Shown: positions 1-10,188, counted from the first letter of the stretch. The stretch is 64,000 bases of DNA from Melanopsichium pennsylvanicum (GCA_900208305.1 OAPG01000001.1:558001-622000), one strand, 5' to 3'. Notes: generated by a model not told the origin, from the letters alone. Made by a program: numbers and translations.

Positions 1-54
1 CTTCAATGCCAAAAGGTGTATACAGTACAGGGAATCCTTGCTCCTCTAGAAACG

Positions 55-2247
55 CTAATGACTGCTAGATCCATCACCACCATTGCCCTGCGCAACATCG
101 ACGGCCCTGCCGCGTGTTTCGATAGGTAACAGCGCCATGGCGCCAGTCACTACGAGCAGCACGGACGTGGCCAAGAACAAAGGCACTGCGGGTGCGAGCG
201 AAAAAGCCCAACCTGCCAACAATGGAGCTATAATGCCGGCGACTCTGCTGATGGCCGACGCTGTACCACACGCTGTGGCCCTTATGGTCGGAGCCATGAC
301 TTCGGGCGTATATCCATAGATAGCGGCATAAGAAATACTGCTCGATACGCTGACCACTGTCAGACTTGAGCGCCAGTAGGTGAGCGAGAAAAGCAGCACT
401 GCAGCCGCCATAAGTGCGGTGGATGTGACCATGGTCCCAATGCGACCCAAGCGTGTTTCCACCATGTATGCGGATATCAGACTGCCTGGAAGGGATGAGA
501 GCGAGTAGACCAGGATGTCTATTAGCGCTCGGTGAATAGAAGCATCGTCTGGTTCGGTAGAGACAATAGAGATTGCGCGATCATCGTAGCGCGATTCAAG
601 CAATTTGGGGAGGAGCACGTTGAATGTAGTAAAGCCGTACGACATGCCTCCCCAGATGATCCAGATCAGGATCGTTGTACGTTTCCATGTGGGCGAAAAC
701 ATTTCGGTGTACCTCGATACAAGATCGGCGGCTGAAGGATGCCAGGTCCTAGGTAGCCAAGTGAGGGAGGCTGGAAGGTCGTAGCTGGCGATGTGATGGG
801 AAATCGCGCTCGAGTTGCGATTGCGATTGCGATTGCTCGTTTCTGCATCACTCTTTTGGGACCTATTGCCTTCGTCTAGTAGCGGTCTTGAGGACGCGTC
901 GCCGGTTGTAATATCCCCGTCATCATCATCATCTCGAGCATCTTCTTCTTCTGCACAGGTGGCTTCCATCCGATCCGAGGGAGCTTTATCTACTTTGCGT
1001 GAAAGATTAGAATAGGTAGAAAATTCAGAAGTGCCTGCCTCTCGCAACGAATGAGCACTACCTTCCAAATCTACATTGTCCGTTCTCCCCTCATTCGCTC
1101 TGTGACTATCATCTTCAACATCTTCAACTCGCAAATTCACCACCTGACCACCGTTGAAATTCTGAATCTTTTGCAAAATGTCCCTGGCCTCCTCCCTCCT
1201 CCCTGCATGTACCAAATACTTTGGACTTTCCAACAATCTGAAGAAAACCACTCTGGCACTCACAAACATCACCGTCACTCCCGCCAATGAGCCGAGCAAC
1301 CATCTCCATCCTTCCTTGTCCCTTGCTGACAGCACCATCAGGCCTATCAAACTCGACACGACACTTCCTGCCGAAAAGAAGACCGAAAGTGCAGTGACAT
1401 AACTGTGTTTACGAACGGGGAGGTTCTCGACGAGGTTGCTCGAATCTGTGGGCATGGATCCACCTACTCCCGTGCCCACAGCGAATAGAAGGAAGCAGAG
1501 CACGGGGAAGGTATTGGCTATCGCACTCAGACATCCAAAGATGGCTGTGACAGCAAGGGTGATGTTGAAAGCAGCTCTTCGACCGTAGGAGTCCGAGATG
1601 GTACCCCAAGCTATGGAACCTATGAACATGCCGATAAAAATGGAAGAGCTCGCCAAGCCGACAACACCATCCGACAGTGCAAAGTAGCGTTGAAAATGGG
1701 GCAGAATGATAGCTACGGCCTGAATCCACATATTGTCAGCAGCCCAACCTAGACCGGAAAGGATCAAGACGGTCCACTGGTATCGACCCATTCCGATGCG
1801 GTCGATGGTACGATCCAAGGGAGTGGATCCGATGGCTGTGCTTCGCCAGTCTTCGTCAGTGGGAGCAGTTTCGGTGTAATTTATAGAAGGAAGAAAGAGA
1901 GAGCGAGTAGACGTGACTCTATCGACTAGTGGTGGGCGGCGCAGGGTTTCGGTGCTGTTCCTGGCTGAGGAGGAGGCTGAGCGGCCTAGAGATCTGGTGC
2001 TGAGGTGACGGGGCAGCGAGGAAGGGACTGGCATATGAGCGCTCGAGCTTGAAGGAAGTATTGACGGTAAATGAGTCGCTTTGCGACCGAGAGTATTAGC
2101 ATTCATATGTGCATTGTTCGATGTTGAAGCCTGGAAGGTAGAAGGGTCAATCCAGCTCGAGCGGCCGCCTTCCTCGTCGCCGGCCACAAAGGGGGACGAA
2201 CTGGAGCCGACGATTGCGCGAGCATCTTCCGTCAGCGGCGACGACAT
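55..2247 (-). CDS. MFS transporter, SV2/sugar-porter-like (730 aa)
   Basis: Major facilitator superfamily membrane transporter; the substrate cannot be read from sequence. The first ~130 residues are Ser-rich and disordered. The first six-helix bundle follows at roughly 150-345, with the loop 2-3 signature SDSYGRR and a helix carrying GVGGSMPTDSSN. A long hydrophilic, Asp/Glu-rich cytoplasmic loop (about 370-500) joins it to the second bundle at about 525-715. The C-terminus has PIETRGR, resembling the PETxG motif that closes sugar-porter and SV2/SVOP relatives. Start: ATG at 2245-2247 on the minus strand; one exon; stop TAG at 55-57. At 730 aa it is longer than the usual 450-550, entirely through the tail and the central loop. 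Family is secure, subfamily moderate. Confidence 0.85.
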   Translation of the reverse strand: MSSPLTEDARAIVGSSSSPFVAGDEEGGRSSWIDPSTFQASTSNNAHMNANTLGRKATHLPSILPSSSSAHMPVPSSLPRHLSTRSLGRSASSSARNSTETLRRPPLVDRVTSTRSLFLPSINYTETAPTDEDWRSTAIGSTPLDRTIDRIGMGRYQWTVLILSGLGWAADNMWIQAVAIILPHFQRYFALSDGVVGLASSSIFIGMFIGSIAWGTISDSYGRRAAFNITLAVTAIFGCLSAIANTFPVLCFLLFAVGTGVGGSMPTDSSNLVENLPVRKHSYVTALSVFFSAGSVVSSLIGLMVLSARDKEGWRWLLGSLAGVTVMFVSARVVFFRLLESPKYLVHAGRREEARDILQKIQNFNGGQVVNLRVEDVEDDSHRANEGRTDNVDLEGSAHSLREAGTSEFSTYSNLSRKVDKAPSDRMEATCAEEEDARDDDDDGDITTGDASSRPLLDEGNRSQKSDAETSNRNRNRNSSAISHHIASYDLPASLTWLPRTWHPSAADLVSRYTEMFSPTWKRTTILIWIIWGGMSYGFTTFNVLLPKLLESRYDDRAISIVSTEPDDASIHRALIDILVYSLSSLPGSLISAYMVETRLGRIGTMVTSTALMAAAVLLFSLTYWRSSLTVVSVSSSISYAAIYGYTPEVMAPTIRATACGTASAISRVAGIIAPLLAGWAFSLAPAVPLFLATSVLLVVTGAMALLPIETRGRAVDVAQGNGGDGSSSH

Positions 2248-3111
2248 GATTCAAAGCCGTCGGACGATATGATTGATGCTGCGGTAGATCGGAAGCATGC
2301 TCTCGACTGAGGTTAAGCAAGATAGGTAGGAATGCGTCGTGTAAAGTGTTTGGCACGAGGATGTGGGGAACCAACAAGGGCTGTGCATACAGTGACAAGC
2401 TGCAGGATTGTCGGAATTCGGATTTGGACCCTTGACCAGTTAATATTTTCCAAGTTTTCGACTGTCAAACTGTGCTTGACAACAACATTGTATGTTTACA
2501 GTATATTACGTAGCTCAGCCTTTTAAGCTTTTCCCCATCTGATCCAACCGAAACAAAATAAAAATCAGAACAATAATATTAAAGGGTAATTAGCAACAAA
2601 ATCACTCAACTCATACCCGAGAGCCACTGCTGAGCCGCCACGATGCGGTCATGGAACTGCTGACCCTTTCTGAGCCAAATTTCGATTCCTTTTTTTCGGC
2701 TTTCGAGGCGTTTGAGAAAGATTCATTTGTTCGGAATTTCGCTCTTTGCGACCTTCGCGATCATTCTCAACGGTCAACGCAAAGCTGAGTTGACCGGCTG
2801 ACTCCACTCACCCAGTCAGTCAGTCAGTCAGTCAGTCAGTGTTCCGTCAAACTCACATCGTTTTTCTTTCTTTTCATCATCTCTTTTGAATACCATCTTC
2901 ATCTCTCTGTAGACTTAGCTCCAACAATCAATTATCGACAGAAAGGAACATGCTCTCCTCCAATTCCCCATAAGGACTCTCCACAACATTAGCTAGCATA
3001 ATTACCTTCACCGCGTTGGCCTTCTGTTTGCCACGTTTTCCACCTCCACCTCGACACAGTACGTCGTACAACCTGCTCCTAAACACAATTGGTGGCAACG
3101 CTTGATTCGTC
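2248..3111. other. Intergenic, divergent promoter region
   Basis: Lies between the MFS gene (leftward) and the mitochondrial carrier gene (rightward), so it should hold both promoters. It contains a perfect tetranucleotide tract and pyrimidine-rich DNA before the carrier start. No coding frame is convincing. Confidence 0.5.
2813..2840. repeat. (CAGT)7 microsatellite
   Basis: Seven perfect tandem copies of CAGT, 28 bp, within the divergent promoter region. Confidence 0.95.
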
Positions 3112-4833
3112 ATGGCGGGCATAGCGGCCAGTGCTTCCTCTTCGACGCTGGAGCCAGAACTCTTTCCCTCAATGGCATCCAACTCTCTTGAGCGCCCCCA
3201 GTCGGGTCACCGCCGCTCTTCGTTTGGTCAAGGCGCACCACGAAAACGAGTCTCCCGCAGCAAGAAGGCCATCGCAGCCGTAACAGGCGCAGTAACCACC
3301 TCTTTCCTCATGACGCCGTTTGATGTGATCAAGACAAGGTTGCAAACACAATCTAGCGCCGAACCGCTATTCTTTCCTTCGCAGCACCTCGCGTCGTCGT
3401 CGAGCGCACAGGCTGGGAACGGGGCGATGGACAAGGGCAAGGGCGTCGTCAGGGGAAACAGCGCTGGCTTGGCGAATGGAGCTCTGCAAGCGCATCCCGC
3501 GACTTGCTGCCAACAAACTTTCTTTACTAGCAATCGTCAACCCGAATCCATCTTGTGCCGATACGACCCACGCCAAGCATCCACTTCCGCCACAGCAACA
3601 CCCAGCACTGCGACATCCGCATTCTTCACTCCAGGCTCCTCTTCCAAATCTTCGACCAGATCACCACCACGTACCACCATATCCCGCTTTGGTCGGCATA
3701 CAACTTCATTCTCGTCTACCACACCGCCCCGCTCCTCAGTCCGCATCCTTCCATCGCCCCCGCCGGCACCGTCAAGTTACCTTCATCCGACGCCTAGCGC
3801 AGTTACAGCGAACGGCACCACTTCGTGCGCCTGCGCTTTTCCAAATCAAGCGGTTGCGACTAGAGAACTCAAAGCTGCCGCAGCAAAGCAGGGCAGACTC
3901 ACAGGATTGTGGGATGGAGTCATCAAGGTCGGAAAAGCCGAAGGCGTGCGTGGTTTATGGAGGGGTCTAGCACCCACGCTCATGATGACGGTTCCGGGTC
4001 AAGTCACCTACATGAGCTGTTACGATTTCTTCCGAACCGAACTGCTCGCGAGTGAAGCCACGGACAAAATTCAAGCCGAATTTAGGCAAGCTTCGGCGCT
4101 CAATGGTAGAGGATCGGGCCTAGCAGGTACATCGCCAAATCTCACCGCGGTCACGGCACAATCTCTCTGTGCGAGTTTGTTAGCTGGAGCTTTGGCAAGA
4201 GGCATTTCAGCTACGTTGGTGACACCTTTGGAATTGATTCGAACGCGACTTCAGGCGAGTTCGCGATCGCAAGCCTCGTTGAGTTCGATTCTGCGTGGGT
4301 TGTGGGTCGAGATGCGTACCACGCGTCTTTCGAATGGTGGCGGACCATTGATATTGTGGCGAGGATTGACACCTACCTTGTGGCGAGATGTGCCGTTTTC
4401 GGCCATCTACTTTGCAGGGTATGAAGCGATCAAGAGGTCGCTTACTGGTGGAGGGTTGGGGGAAGGGCATGCGAGTGGGTCTGGGGAAGAATTTGGTGTA
4501 GCTTTTGCTTCGGGGGCTGTTTCGGGTTCGTTGGCTGCCGTGCTTACGCATCCGTTTGATGTGGTAAAGACGCGGCTGCAGACTCAAGGTAGTAGTAGTA
4601 GTAGTTTGAATCGAGTCGAGGGTAGGTTAAGTGGAAGTTTGCGTGGTGTACCTACAAAGGCAAGTGGTAGTGGCAGTGTTTGGGCTACAATCAAGCATAT
4701 CGTGGACAAAGAAGGTGGTAAAGGGTTGTGGAAAGGTTTAAGTCCCAGAACTGCCAAAGTCGCTCCAGCTTGCGGCGTCATGATCGCTAGCTTCGAGGTC
4801 GTAGGTCGTGCCCTCGCAGATCTCGACATCTAA
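3112..4833 (+). CDS. MTM1: Mitochondrial carrier, MTM1 / SLC25A39-40-like (573 aa)
   Basis: Inner-membrane carrier of the MTM1/SLC25A39/SLC25A40 group, linked in other organisms to mitochondrial glutathione import and to Mn/Fe-S handling. Three solute-carrier repeats are visible: PFDVIKTRLQTQ at ~65-75, TPLELIRTRLQ at ~375, and HPFDVVKTRLQTQ at ~480; repeat 1 is completed by GLWRGLAPTLMMTVPGQVTYMSCYDFFRTEL. Between helices 1 and 2 sits an expanded Ser/Thr/Pro-rich loop with Cys132-Cys133, Cys149, Cys239 and Cys241, at the place where SLC25A39 has its regulatory cysteines. The length of 573 aa, against about 360, is due to this loop and other low-complexity inserts. ATG at 3112; one exon. The assignment rests on the CCQQ motif and loop position; another SLC25 member is possible. 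Confidence 0.82.
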   Translation: MAGIAASASSSTLEPELFPSMASNSLERPQSGHRRSSFGQGAPRKRVSRSKKAIAAVTGAVTTSFLMTPFDVIKTRLQTQSSAEPLFFPSQHLASSSSAQAGNGAMDKGKGVVRGNSAGLANGALQAHPATCCQQTFFTSNRQPESILCRYDPRQASTSATATPSTATSAFFTPGSSSKSSTRSPPRTTISRFGRHTTSFSSTTPPRSSVRILPSPPPAPSSYLHPTPSAVTANGTTSCACAFPNQAVATRELKAAAAKQGRLTGLWDGVIKVGKAEGVRGLWRGLAPTLMMTVPGQVTYMSCYDFFRTELLASEATDKIQAEFRQASALNGRGSGLAGTSPNLTAVTAQSLCASLLAGALARGISATLVTPLELIRTRLQASSRSQASLSSILRGLWVEMRTTRLSNGGGPLILWRGLTPTLWRDVPFSAIYFAGYEAIKRSLTGGGLGEGHASGSGEEFGVAFASGAVSGSLAAVLTHPFDVVKTRLQTQGSSSSSLNRVEGRLSGSLRGVPTKASGSGSVWATIKHIVDKEGGKGLWKGLSPRTAKVAPACGVMIASFEVVGRALADLDI

Positions 4834-5220
4834 AAAACTTCACATTTCCCCCCTTTCCCCCTCTTTATGCCTCTTCTAAAGAAAAAAAAAACATCTCAAT
4901 GACAGCTTGCCTCTACCCGCTTCTATCATAATAAAAACAAGACTCTTTTGCATCGCGATACAAATTACACACCATTGTTCCTTTCTTGAGGCATCGTGGG
5001 GATGAAATTGCATTCTGAGCTTTTGTGTGTGTGTGTGTGAGAGAGAGAGAGACTAAGATTACAGGATTCGGAAACACATGCAAACGATCCTTTTTTTTTT
5101 TTTTTTCGCACAAACATTCGCACAAACAGCGATGGAAGTCAAGAAGATTGCCCCTCTTTCAGCATCAAGGAATGAGACCAGTACACGCGAAGAAGCTACT
5201 GCAGCTGCTCTTGAAGCTCT
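4834..5220. other. Intergenic between convergent genes, with simple repeats
   Basis: Shared 3' region of the carrier and the LEM-family gene. AATAAA-like sequence at 4930-4935 could serve carrier mRNA polyadenylation. It also holds (TG)8 at 5024-5039, (GA)7 at 5039-5052 and T16 at 5091-5106. No gene seen. Confidence 0.5.
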
Positions 5221-7587
5221 TCACGCAACAGGCAATCCACTCTCCCCGACAGTCTCCACCATGCCTCCTCTTCCAACTGCCGGGGTGCCTCCTGGCGTAA
5301 TACCTACCACATCGTAACCTTTGAAACTCTCGACCCCAACCCACTGCCAAACTCTCAACCACTCCCCTTTCCTCTGAGCCTGTCTGGTCCTTACGTTTGA
5401 ATTCTCCTCGACAATCTTGGCCACCTTTTTCCACAACCTGTTTCTCGTCTTGGCCTTGTGTTCTCCCGCTAGGATGTGATCCCTCAGATGCGACAGTGGC
5501 ACAAAGTCGTCCGGATGAATCACCGGATCTCGGCCATGCAGGTATTCTTGCTCTTGCAGGCGTTCCAACGCGGCTTGCACCAAAGTTGCGACTTTCCGAG
5601 ATTCGGCACGCGCCGAGGCGAGGCGGTAGCGAAGATGAAAAAATCCACAGATGACTGACAGCAAAAGGAAAACGTACAGCCTCGCCCTCAGCATCCACCC
5701 TTTCAACGCTAGTCTGGAACGACAATTGAGCGACAAAAGAGGCTGTCTCGCCGCAAGGAAGTACTGCGTGCCTTCTCCTTCAGAAATGGTACCATTTGTC
5801 ACGGGGATTCTGACAATGTTAGAGCGCGGATCCGTCAACTCGAACAGTGCCATATACCAAATCTGCTCGAAATAGTCTTGGTCCAACCTCGCATCTCTTG
5901 TCGCCAACATGGAGCGCTTCACTGCGCCTTCAGCAATCGCATAGGTCAGATTGCCATCCGTAACCATCAGTTTCTGAGGCAGCGCCCGCACAGTGGCGTG
6001 CGGCTTCTGCGTTCCGCAGACGATCTCTCCCTTGAACTCGGCCAACATGTGCGAGATGGCGAGTGCCAACTCAGAAGCGAGCACAAGCTTCTGGGTGTCT
6101 GGATAGCACCTCGGCGCAGTGTTGCTGAGTGGCAGAAGCCAATTGGAAAGAGGAAGATGAGAGGCAAAGCTCGGCTGAAGCACCCAATCGTCCGAATCGC
6201 AGCCCAAAACCTTGCCATGCACACAGTTGGCATGCGAGGGGCAGGGCGTGCAAGCGGGTTGAAGATGAGCAGGCAGGAGGGTGAGGTCCTCGACTGTCTC
6301 GTTATGTGCAGCAGCCGTGGCGAGGAAGGTGAGACGTCGATCCTCGACGATCGCATTGGTGTCCGAGTTGGTATCGCAGAAGCCAAGTGCGCGAGTTTCG
6401 CGGGCATACCAAATGTAGAAAGACAGGATGAAGATGATGCCGACAGTGTAGAGGGAGTGGATGAGATACTCCGATAAAGATTTGGTAGGGCGAGGTTCGC
6501 CTCGGAGGCGTTGTTTGTCGTTTTTGCGTCGAGCGGTGCGCAACTTGGCAAGGGCCGAGGGGGAGGCGAAGGCATCGAGGTCATCATCATCATCCAGCGC
6601 ATCCGTGTCGACGTCGGTAGATGCGCCCTTGCATTCGTCATCGGCAGCGTGATCGGCAGCAGAATCGGCAGAGGTTGTGCCGGTGAGGCGCGAGATAATG
6701 CGAGGAGGAGTAGTAGCTGCGACAGCTTGGTCCATGTAGTTGATAAAGGTGCGAGCGACATTTGGAGAAGGCTGCTGCGCAGATTTGAAGGGTGAAGCAT
6801 CGGCGAGAGTCTGCTTGGATGTCTTTTTGCGTAGCGTATCGGTAACTTCGGCAGTCTTGCGGCGCACCTTTTTTGCAGACGTGGCCGCCCTAGCAGCAGC
6901 ATTATCTGCAGGCGAAGCTTCGCTGCCAGACTGGAAAGGATTGGTATCCGAGAATGTGCCGTGGTCGTCACTCTTGCCACCGCCATGACTAAGACGACCT
7001 GCTTTTCGCGAGCTGGGTACAGGTGGGGATGTCTCAGGATCGAAAGAGACGCGACGGGGCGAGATATCGTCCCCTGGCTCGGATGCCCCTACCGGAGCTG
7101 CTATCGCAGTTGCAGGTGCAGATTTGCGAGGTCGTCCTAATCTGCGCTTGACTGGCACTTGTGCTTGTTCGACGTCTGGTTTAACCTGTTTGGCTTGGTG
7201 TTCCGCCTCTGGTTTTGCGGAGGTGGGCAGCTGGTTGGCGAGGGACGACTTGGTGGGACGAGCGGGTGTACGAGCGGTCTTTGCGGGAGTAGCAGGAGCC
7301 TCGCTTTTCCTAGGACGGCCTGTTCTGCGCTTGGAAGGAGTCTGCTCGGGTGTAGCCTCGTCGCGCATGTCGATGATACCACTGCCACTAGCGACGATGG
7401 AGGAGTTTTTCTTACGAATGGAAGCAGTTTTGGGCAGAACGCTTTGGTTGAAGTGTTCTACGAGATCTGCTTTTCTTGCGGCGCTGCTGAAATCGACCTG
7501 ATGTTCGACCAAGATGCTGCGAAGTTGTGGCATGGTGAGCGAATTGGGGTCGAAGCCCTCTCGCATATAGTCATCGCGTTCGACCAT
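5221..7587 (-). CDS. SRC1: Inner nuclear membrane protein Src1/Heh, HeH/LEM and MSC domains (788 aa)
   Basis: LEM-family (Heh1/Heh2, MAN1-like) inner nuclear membrane protein, which in yeasts tethers chromatin, supports rDNA and telomere stability and helps nuclear pore quality control. The N-terminal HeH helix-extension-helix covers about residues 10-50 (LTMPQLRSILVEHQVDFSSA). Two AT-hook-like motifs follow, RTGRPRKS (~88) and RLGRPRKS (~150), then basic nuclear-localisation stretches. Membrane helix 1 is near 375-395 (TVGIIFILSFYIWYA), then a Cys-containing lumenal domain, helix 2 near 637-655 (VFLLLSVICGFF), and a C-terminal MSC winged-helix region. Start set at ATG 7585-7587, the first ATG in the frame and directly before the HeH domain; the frame stays open upstream to about 7698 without another ATG. 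Confidence 0.88.
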   Translation of the reverse strand: MVERDDYMREGFDPNSLTMPQLRSILVEHQVDFSSAARKADLVEHFNQSVLPKTASIRKKNSSIVASGSGIIDMRDEATPEQTPSKRRTGRPRKSEAPATPAKTARTPARPTKSSLANQLPTSAKPEAEHQAKQVKPDVEQAQVPVKRRLGRPRKSAPATAIAAPVGASEPGDDISPRRVSFDPETSPPVPSSRKAGRLSHGGGKSDDHGTFSDTNPFQSGSEASPADNAAARAATSAKKVRRKTAEVTDTLRKKTSKQTLADASPFKSAQQPSPNVARTFINYMDQAVAATTPPRIISRLTGTTSADSAADHAADDECKGASTDVDTDALDDDDDLDAFASPSALAKLRTARRKNDKQRLRGEPRPTKSLSEYLIHSLYTVGIIFILSFYIWYARETRALGFCDTNSDTNAIVEDRRLTFLATAAAHNETVEDLTLLPAHLQPACTPCPSHANCVHGKVLGCDSDDWVLQPSFASHLPLSNWLLPLSNTAPRCYPDTQKLVLASELALAISHMLAEFKGEIVCGTQKPHATVRALPQKLMVTDGNLTYAIAEGAVKRSMLATRDARLDQDYFEQIWYMALFELTDPRSNIVRIPVTNGTISEGEGTQYFLAARQPLLSLNCRSRLALKGWMLRARLYVFLLLSVICGFFHLRYRLASARAESRKVATLVQAALERLQEQEYLHGRDPVIHPDDFVPLSHLRDHILAGEHKAKTRNRLWKKVAKIVEENSNVRTRQAQRKGEWLRVWQWVGVESFKGYDVVGITPGGTPAVGRGGMVETVGESGLPVA

Positions 7588-8819
7588 ATTGAGTTGCAGT
7601 TTCACGTCGCAGAGAGCGTGAACTCTATTATGGGGCAGCGTTCGAGGAGCAGCGAGTGAAAGGTGAGCAATGGTCTGAAGATGGTGGAAAGGAAGCAAGC
7701 AGGGAGAGTCATGTCACAGTGCGCATTTCAACGACTCAGCTTCAGCCACAACTGGAAGTCGACTGAAGAGGCGGCGGCTACGAAGCGTGAAATTTGTGAA
7801 AGCCGCATGGACCCTGAGCGACAGTTCGCGTATCATCCTCAGAAAATCACGTGATCTACCGGAAAACTTTTTTGGAGAATAAGGTGTTCGGACGTAGAAA
7901 TGATGCCAGATGACGTAATCACAAGACTTGTTGTCTCTGCAAAGTTTTGTGGCAAGTGAGCGGACACGTGATCAAGTTTACTCCTGGGCTGAGTGCACTG
8001 CTATCGTCACCGTCGTCACTCTCAATCTTGCACTAAATCTGATGCTTGCGTGTTCTGTGGACGATACATGGCCTTGTACGATCAGAGTCACTCGATGTTG
8101 TGTCAAGACTGGATTGTGAACATGCTGATTGCTAAGCACCCACCGTGCCACCACCCCACCGAAGGCAGACAGTCAGCAGTGTCTCGGGCTAAGGCTGAGG
8201 CTGGAGTAAGGGTCGTCATGGGTGCGCTACAGCAGCGAGATCTCGAACGAGGTTGTTCGATAAAACCTAGATACAGTAGAACGTGTCCCATGACTGCAGG
8301 CTCAAGTGGTACAGCGGAGAGTTCCGAGAAATTTCAAGGGCGGAAAACGGGCTGAATCCGAGGTTGCGGAATTGAAATTTCGGCCAAAGTTACACTCACG
8401 CTTACAGAGACGGTTCAGCCCGTGTAATCCGACTCCCAAAGGTGACAAAAAAAAGGGTCAGCTGCTGCACGAGATGCATGCGTACACCCAAATCCGCACC
8501 CACCTCGCCGCTCTTCCCTGAGCATGTTGGACAGGTGACCTGTTTCAACCTTGATTGATGAATCTGACTTTTTAATTCATCTGTCCATCGAACACTGCTT
8601 TTTTCATCATCATCACCTCTGCCATCGATCCGTTACTGTCATTAAACCACATTCGCCATCTGGTCAACGACACAAAAAACATCTCTGGCGAAACCATATC
8701 TCTGTATCGCTGTTAACATTTGGTTTTCTCGCCATTCCTGCTTCAAATTGGACCATCGTCTCAAACCTTCTCATCCAGATACTCTCAATTATAAACAGCT
8801 CCTCTTGAAGAATCTCACA
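7588..8819. other. Intergenic, divergent promoter region
   Basis: About 1.2 kb between the LEM-family gene and the Ser-rich gene. It holds short out-of-frame reading frames only. I looked for tRNA A/B boxes near 8299-8360 and found no matching pair. Confidence 0.45.
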
Positions 8820-9380
8820 ATGTACTCGACTTCTCCATCCACTTCGAGCATGGCCTCGTCATCGGGCCGCTCATCACCTGAGCACAACTCGCAATCGCAC
8901 AAACAACAGCCTCGGCGGAGCAACTCGTTCCTCCTTCCTCAATTATTCTTCTCCTCCTCCTCCTCCTCCTCTTCTGCATCAACCAACACGGAAACGCCCC
9001 ACCCATTCACGAATGCATTAGCATCGCAGCAACCTCCGCGTCGCACCAGCTTCGGCTCTGGCTTGACCAACAGTGGTCGCTTCTCCGCGTTGAGCGCATT
9101 TGGTTTCATGTCATCTGGGACTGGATTCAGTAGTTCTCCTCCCGCGTCGCTTGCTAGCGCTGCCGATCTTTCCCGACTTTCAGGAAGTGCTGTGGTTGAG
9201 TCGCCAGCATCCGAATCATTACCTTCGTCATCTATCACCATGGTTCAACAAAACGGAAATGCGAGCACAACGGCGCCTGCTCCTCCCGCAAAACGTCACC
9301 TGTGCATGCCAGATGGTATGGGTGGAACCGTGTGTCTCGAGATCAAAGATCGTAGCCGTCGAGGATCAAGCGTCATTTAG
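8820..9380 (+). CDS. Ser-rich small protein of unknown function (186 aa)
   Basis: Not recognised. From the first ATG (8820) the frame encodes a Ser/Pro/Asn-rich, probably disordered protein. It has a serine run at about residues 43-50 encoded by TCC/TCT repeats, a basic QQPRRSNSFLLP segment before it, and a compact non-repetitive C-terminus (KRHLCMPDGMGGTVCLEIKD) ending in a basic Ser tail. The contrast between low-complexity body and ordered tail suggests a conserved C-terminal motif. SNSF and RRTSFG resemble basophilic kinase sites. No signal peptide or membrane helix. Coding potential is supported by clean stops and typical codon use, and the gene stands alone with ~1.2 kb upstream. Confidence 0.6.
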   Translation: MYSTSPSTSSMASSSGRSSPEHNSQSHKQQPRRSNSFLLPQLFFSSSSSSSSASTNTETPHPFTNALASQQPPRRTSFGSGLTNSGRFSALSAFGFMSSGTGFSSSPPASLASAADLSRLSGSAVVESPASESLPSSSITMVQQNGNASTTAPAPPAKRHLCMPDGMGGTVCLEIKDRSRRGSSVI

Positions 9381-9818
9381 ACACAAATATTATCGAGACT
9401 CTAAGTACTCGTTCAATCACACACACACACAAGCCCCTCCTGTTGATATCTAGTCTCTTTTCGTTTTCTCGCTATTTTGGTCTTTTTGCTCGATACTCGT
9501 TCTAGTTTCCCAATTAGTGTGACGAGGTGAAGCTAGAACGATTCCCCCCAAAATGATTTTCTCTGTAACAACATGTTGATCCCCGTACGGTGTCTCTAAT
9601 CATCATCGGTATGCCATCGCGTCTAGTTTGTCAATGCAATTCTGGTCTACTCTCGTATCTCGTATCTAATATCTATATGTCTGGGTTATCTGCCTTTCTC
9701 CCGCCCTCCCTCTCTCTCACACACACACACACACACATTTATATGTATATATATTCATTCTCTCTCTCAGAGCTTAAAGGTTTATTCACTGTCGCTTTTC
9801 GAACGCTTCAAACTGAGT
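9381..9818. other. 3' region with CA and TA repeats
   Basis: No gene seen. Simple tracts: (AC)n at about 9418-9431, (CA)n at about 9719-9738, and a TATATGTATATATA stretch at about 9740-9756. It sits downstream of two convergent frames. Confidence 0.5.
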
Positions 9819-10188
9819 TTAGGGCACACCCATGTCTACCACAAGCCTTTCCTTCTTGAAAACTTTGGCGTTTGATTCATACCACTTGACCAAGTACGGA
9901 ACCTTAACAATCCAAGCTAGATTGCTACTGATGAAGCGTCTGAGAAATCCATCTTGTGCAAGTGTACTGTAAAGTGCATTACTTTGGTTAGGCGATGGCG
10001 GAAACGCAGCAAGCCATGTTCTGAACTTTTCTCCTGTAGACAACCATTTTGGTTTGCTTGTCGCGCTGCTCCAAAGTGATCGTTTTGAAATGCTCAGAAA
10101 GCGCCGGAGATTGTTGACATAGGTGGGCGGCGAGCAAGTATGTTCCGCCAAGAGCTAAGCCTGCAGATCTTTGACCATTGTTCATCAT
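9819..10188 (-). CDS. Possible small gene in two overlapping frames (splicing unresolved)
   Basis: Two protein-like frames overlap. One starts at ATG 10186-10188 (MMNNGQRSAGLALGGTYLL...) and stops after 66 codons. The other, open from about 10151 to a stop at 9819-9821 without its own ATG, has a convincing C-terminal half (FRTWLAAFPPSPNQ..., VPYLVKWYESNAKVFKKE). Joining them needs an intron of length 1 mod 3; one option uses a weak GTCAAA donor just after MMNN and a CTACAG acceptor. A GTAAGC donor near 10274 (minus strand) suggests an additional upstream exon. This could be a short spliced gene or a frameshifted relic; the product is not recognised. Confidence 0.3.

Noticed and set aside
3476..3970. 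Alternative +2 frame of 164 codons inside the MTM1-like gene
   Set aside because: His/Pro/Arg-rich shadow of the Ser/Thr/Pro loop; the carrier frame is continuous on both sides with correct motifs.
5967..6986. Minus-strand +1 frame (339 codons) within the LEM-family gene
   Set aside because: Overlaps on the same strand; Leu/Pro/Ser/Arg shadow, while the main frame carries HeH, helices and MSC domain.
8299..8360. Possible tRNA: GGCTCAAGTGGT resembles an A box
   Set aside because: No B box at suitable distance and no acceptor-stem pairing.
9418..9431. CA tract as a telomere-like or CRISPR-like array
   Set aside because: Simple dinucleotide microsatellite with no spacer structure.
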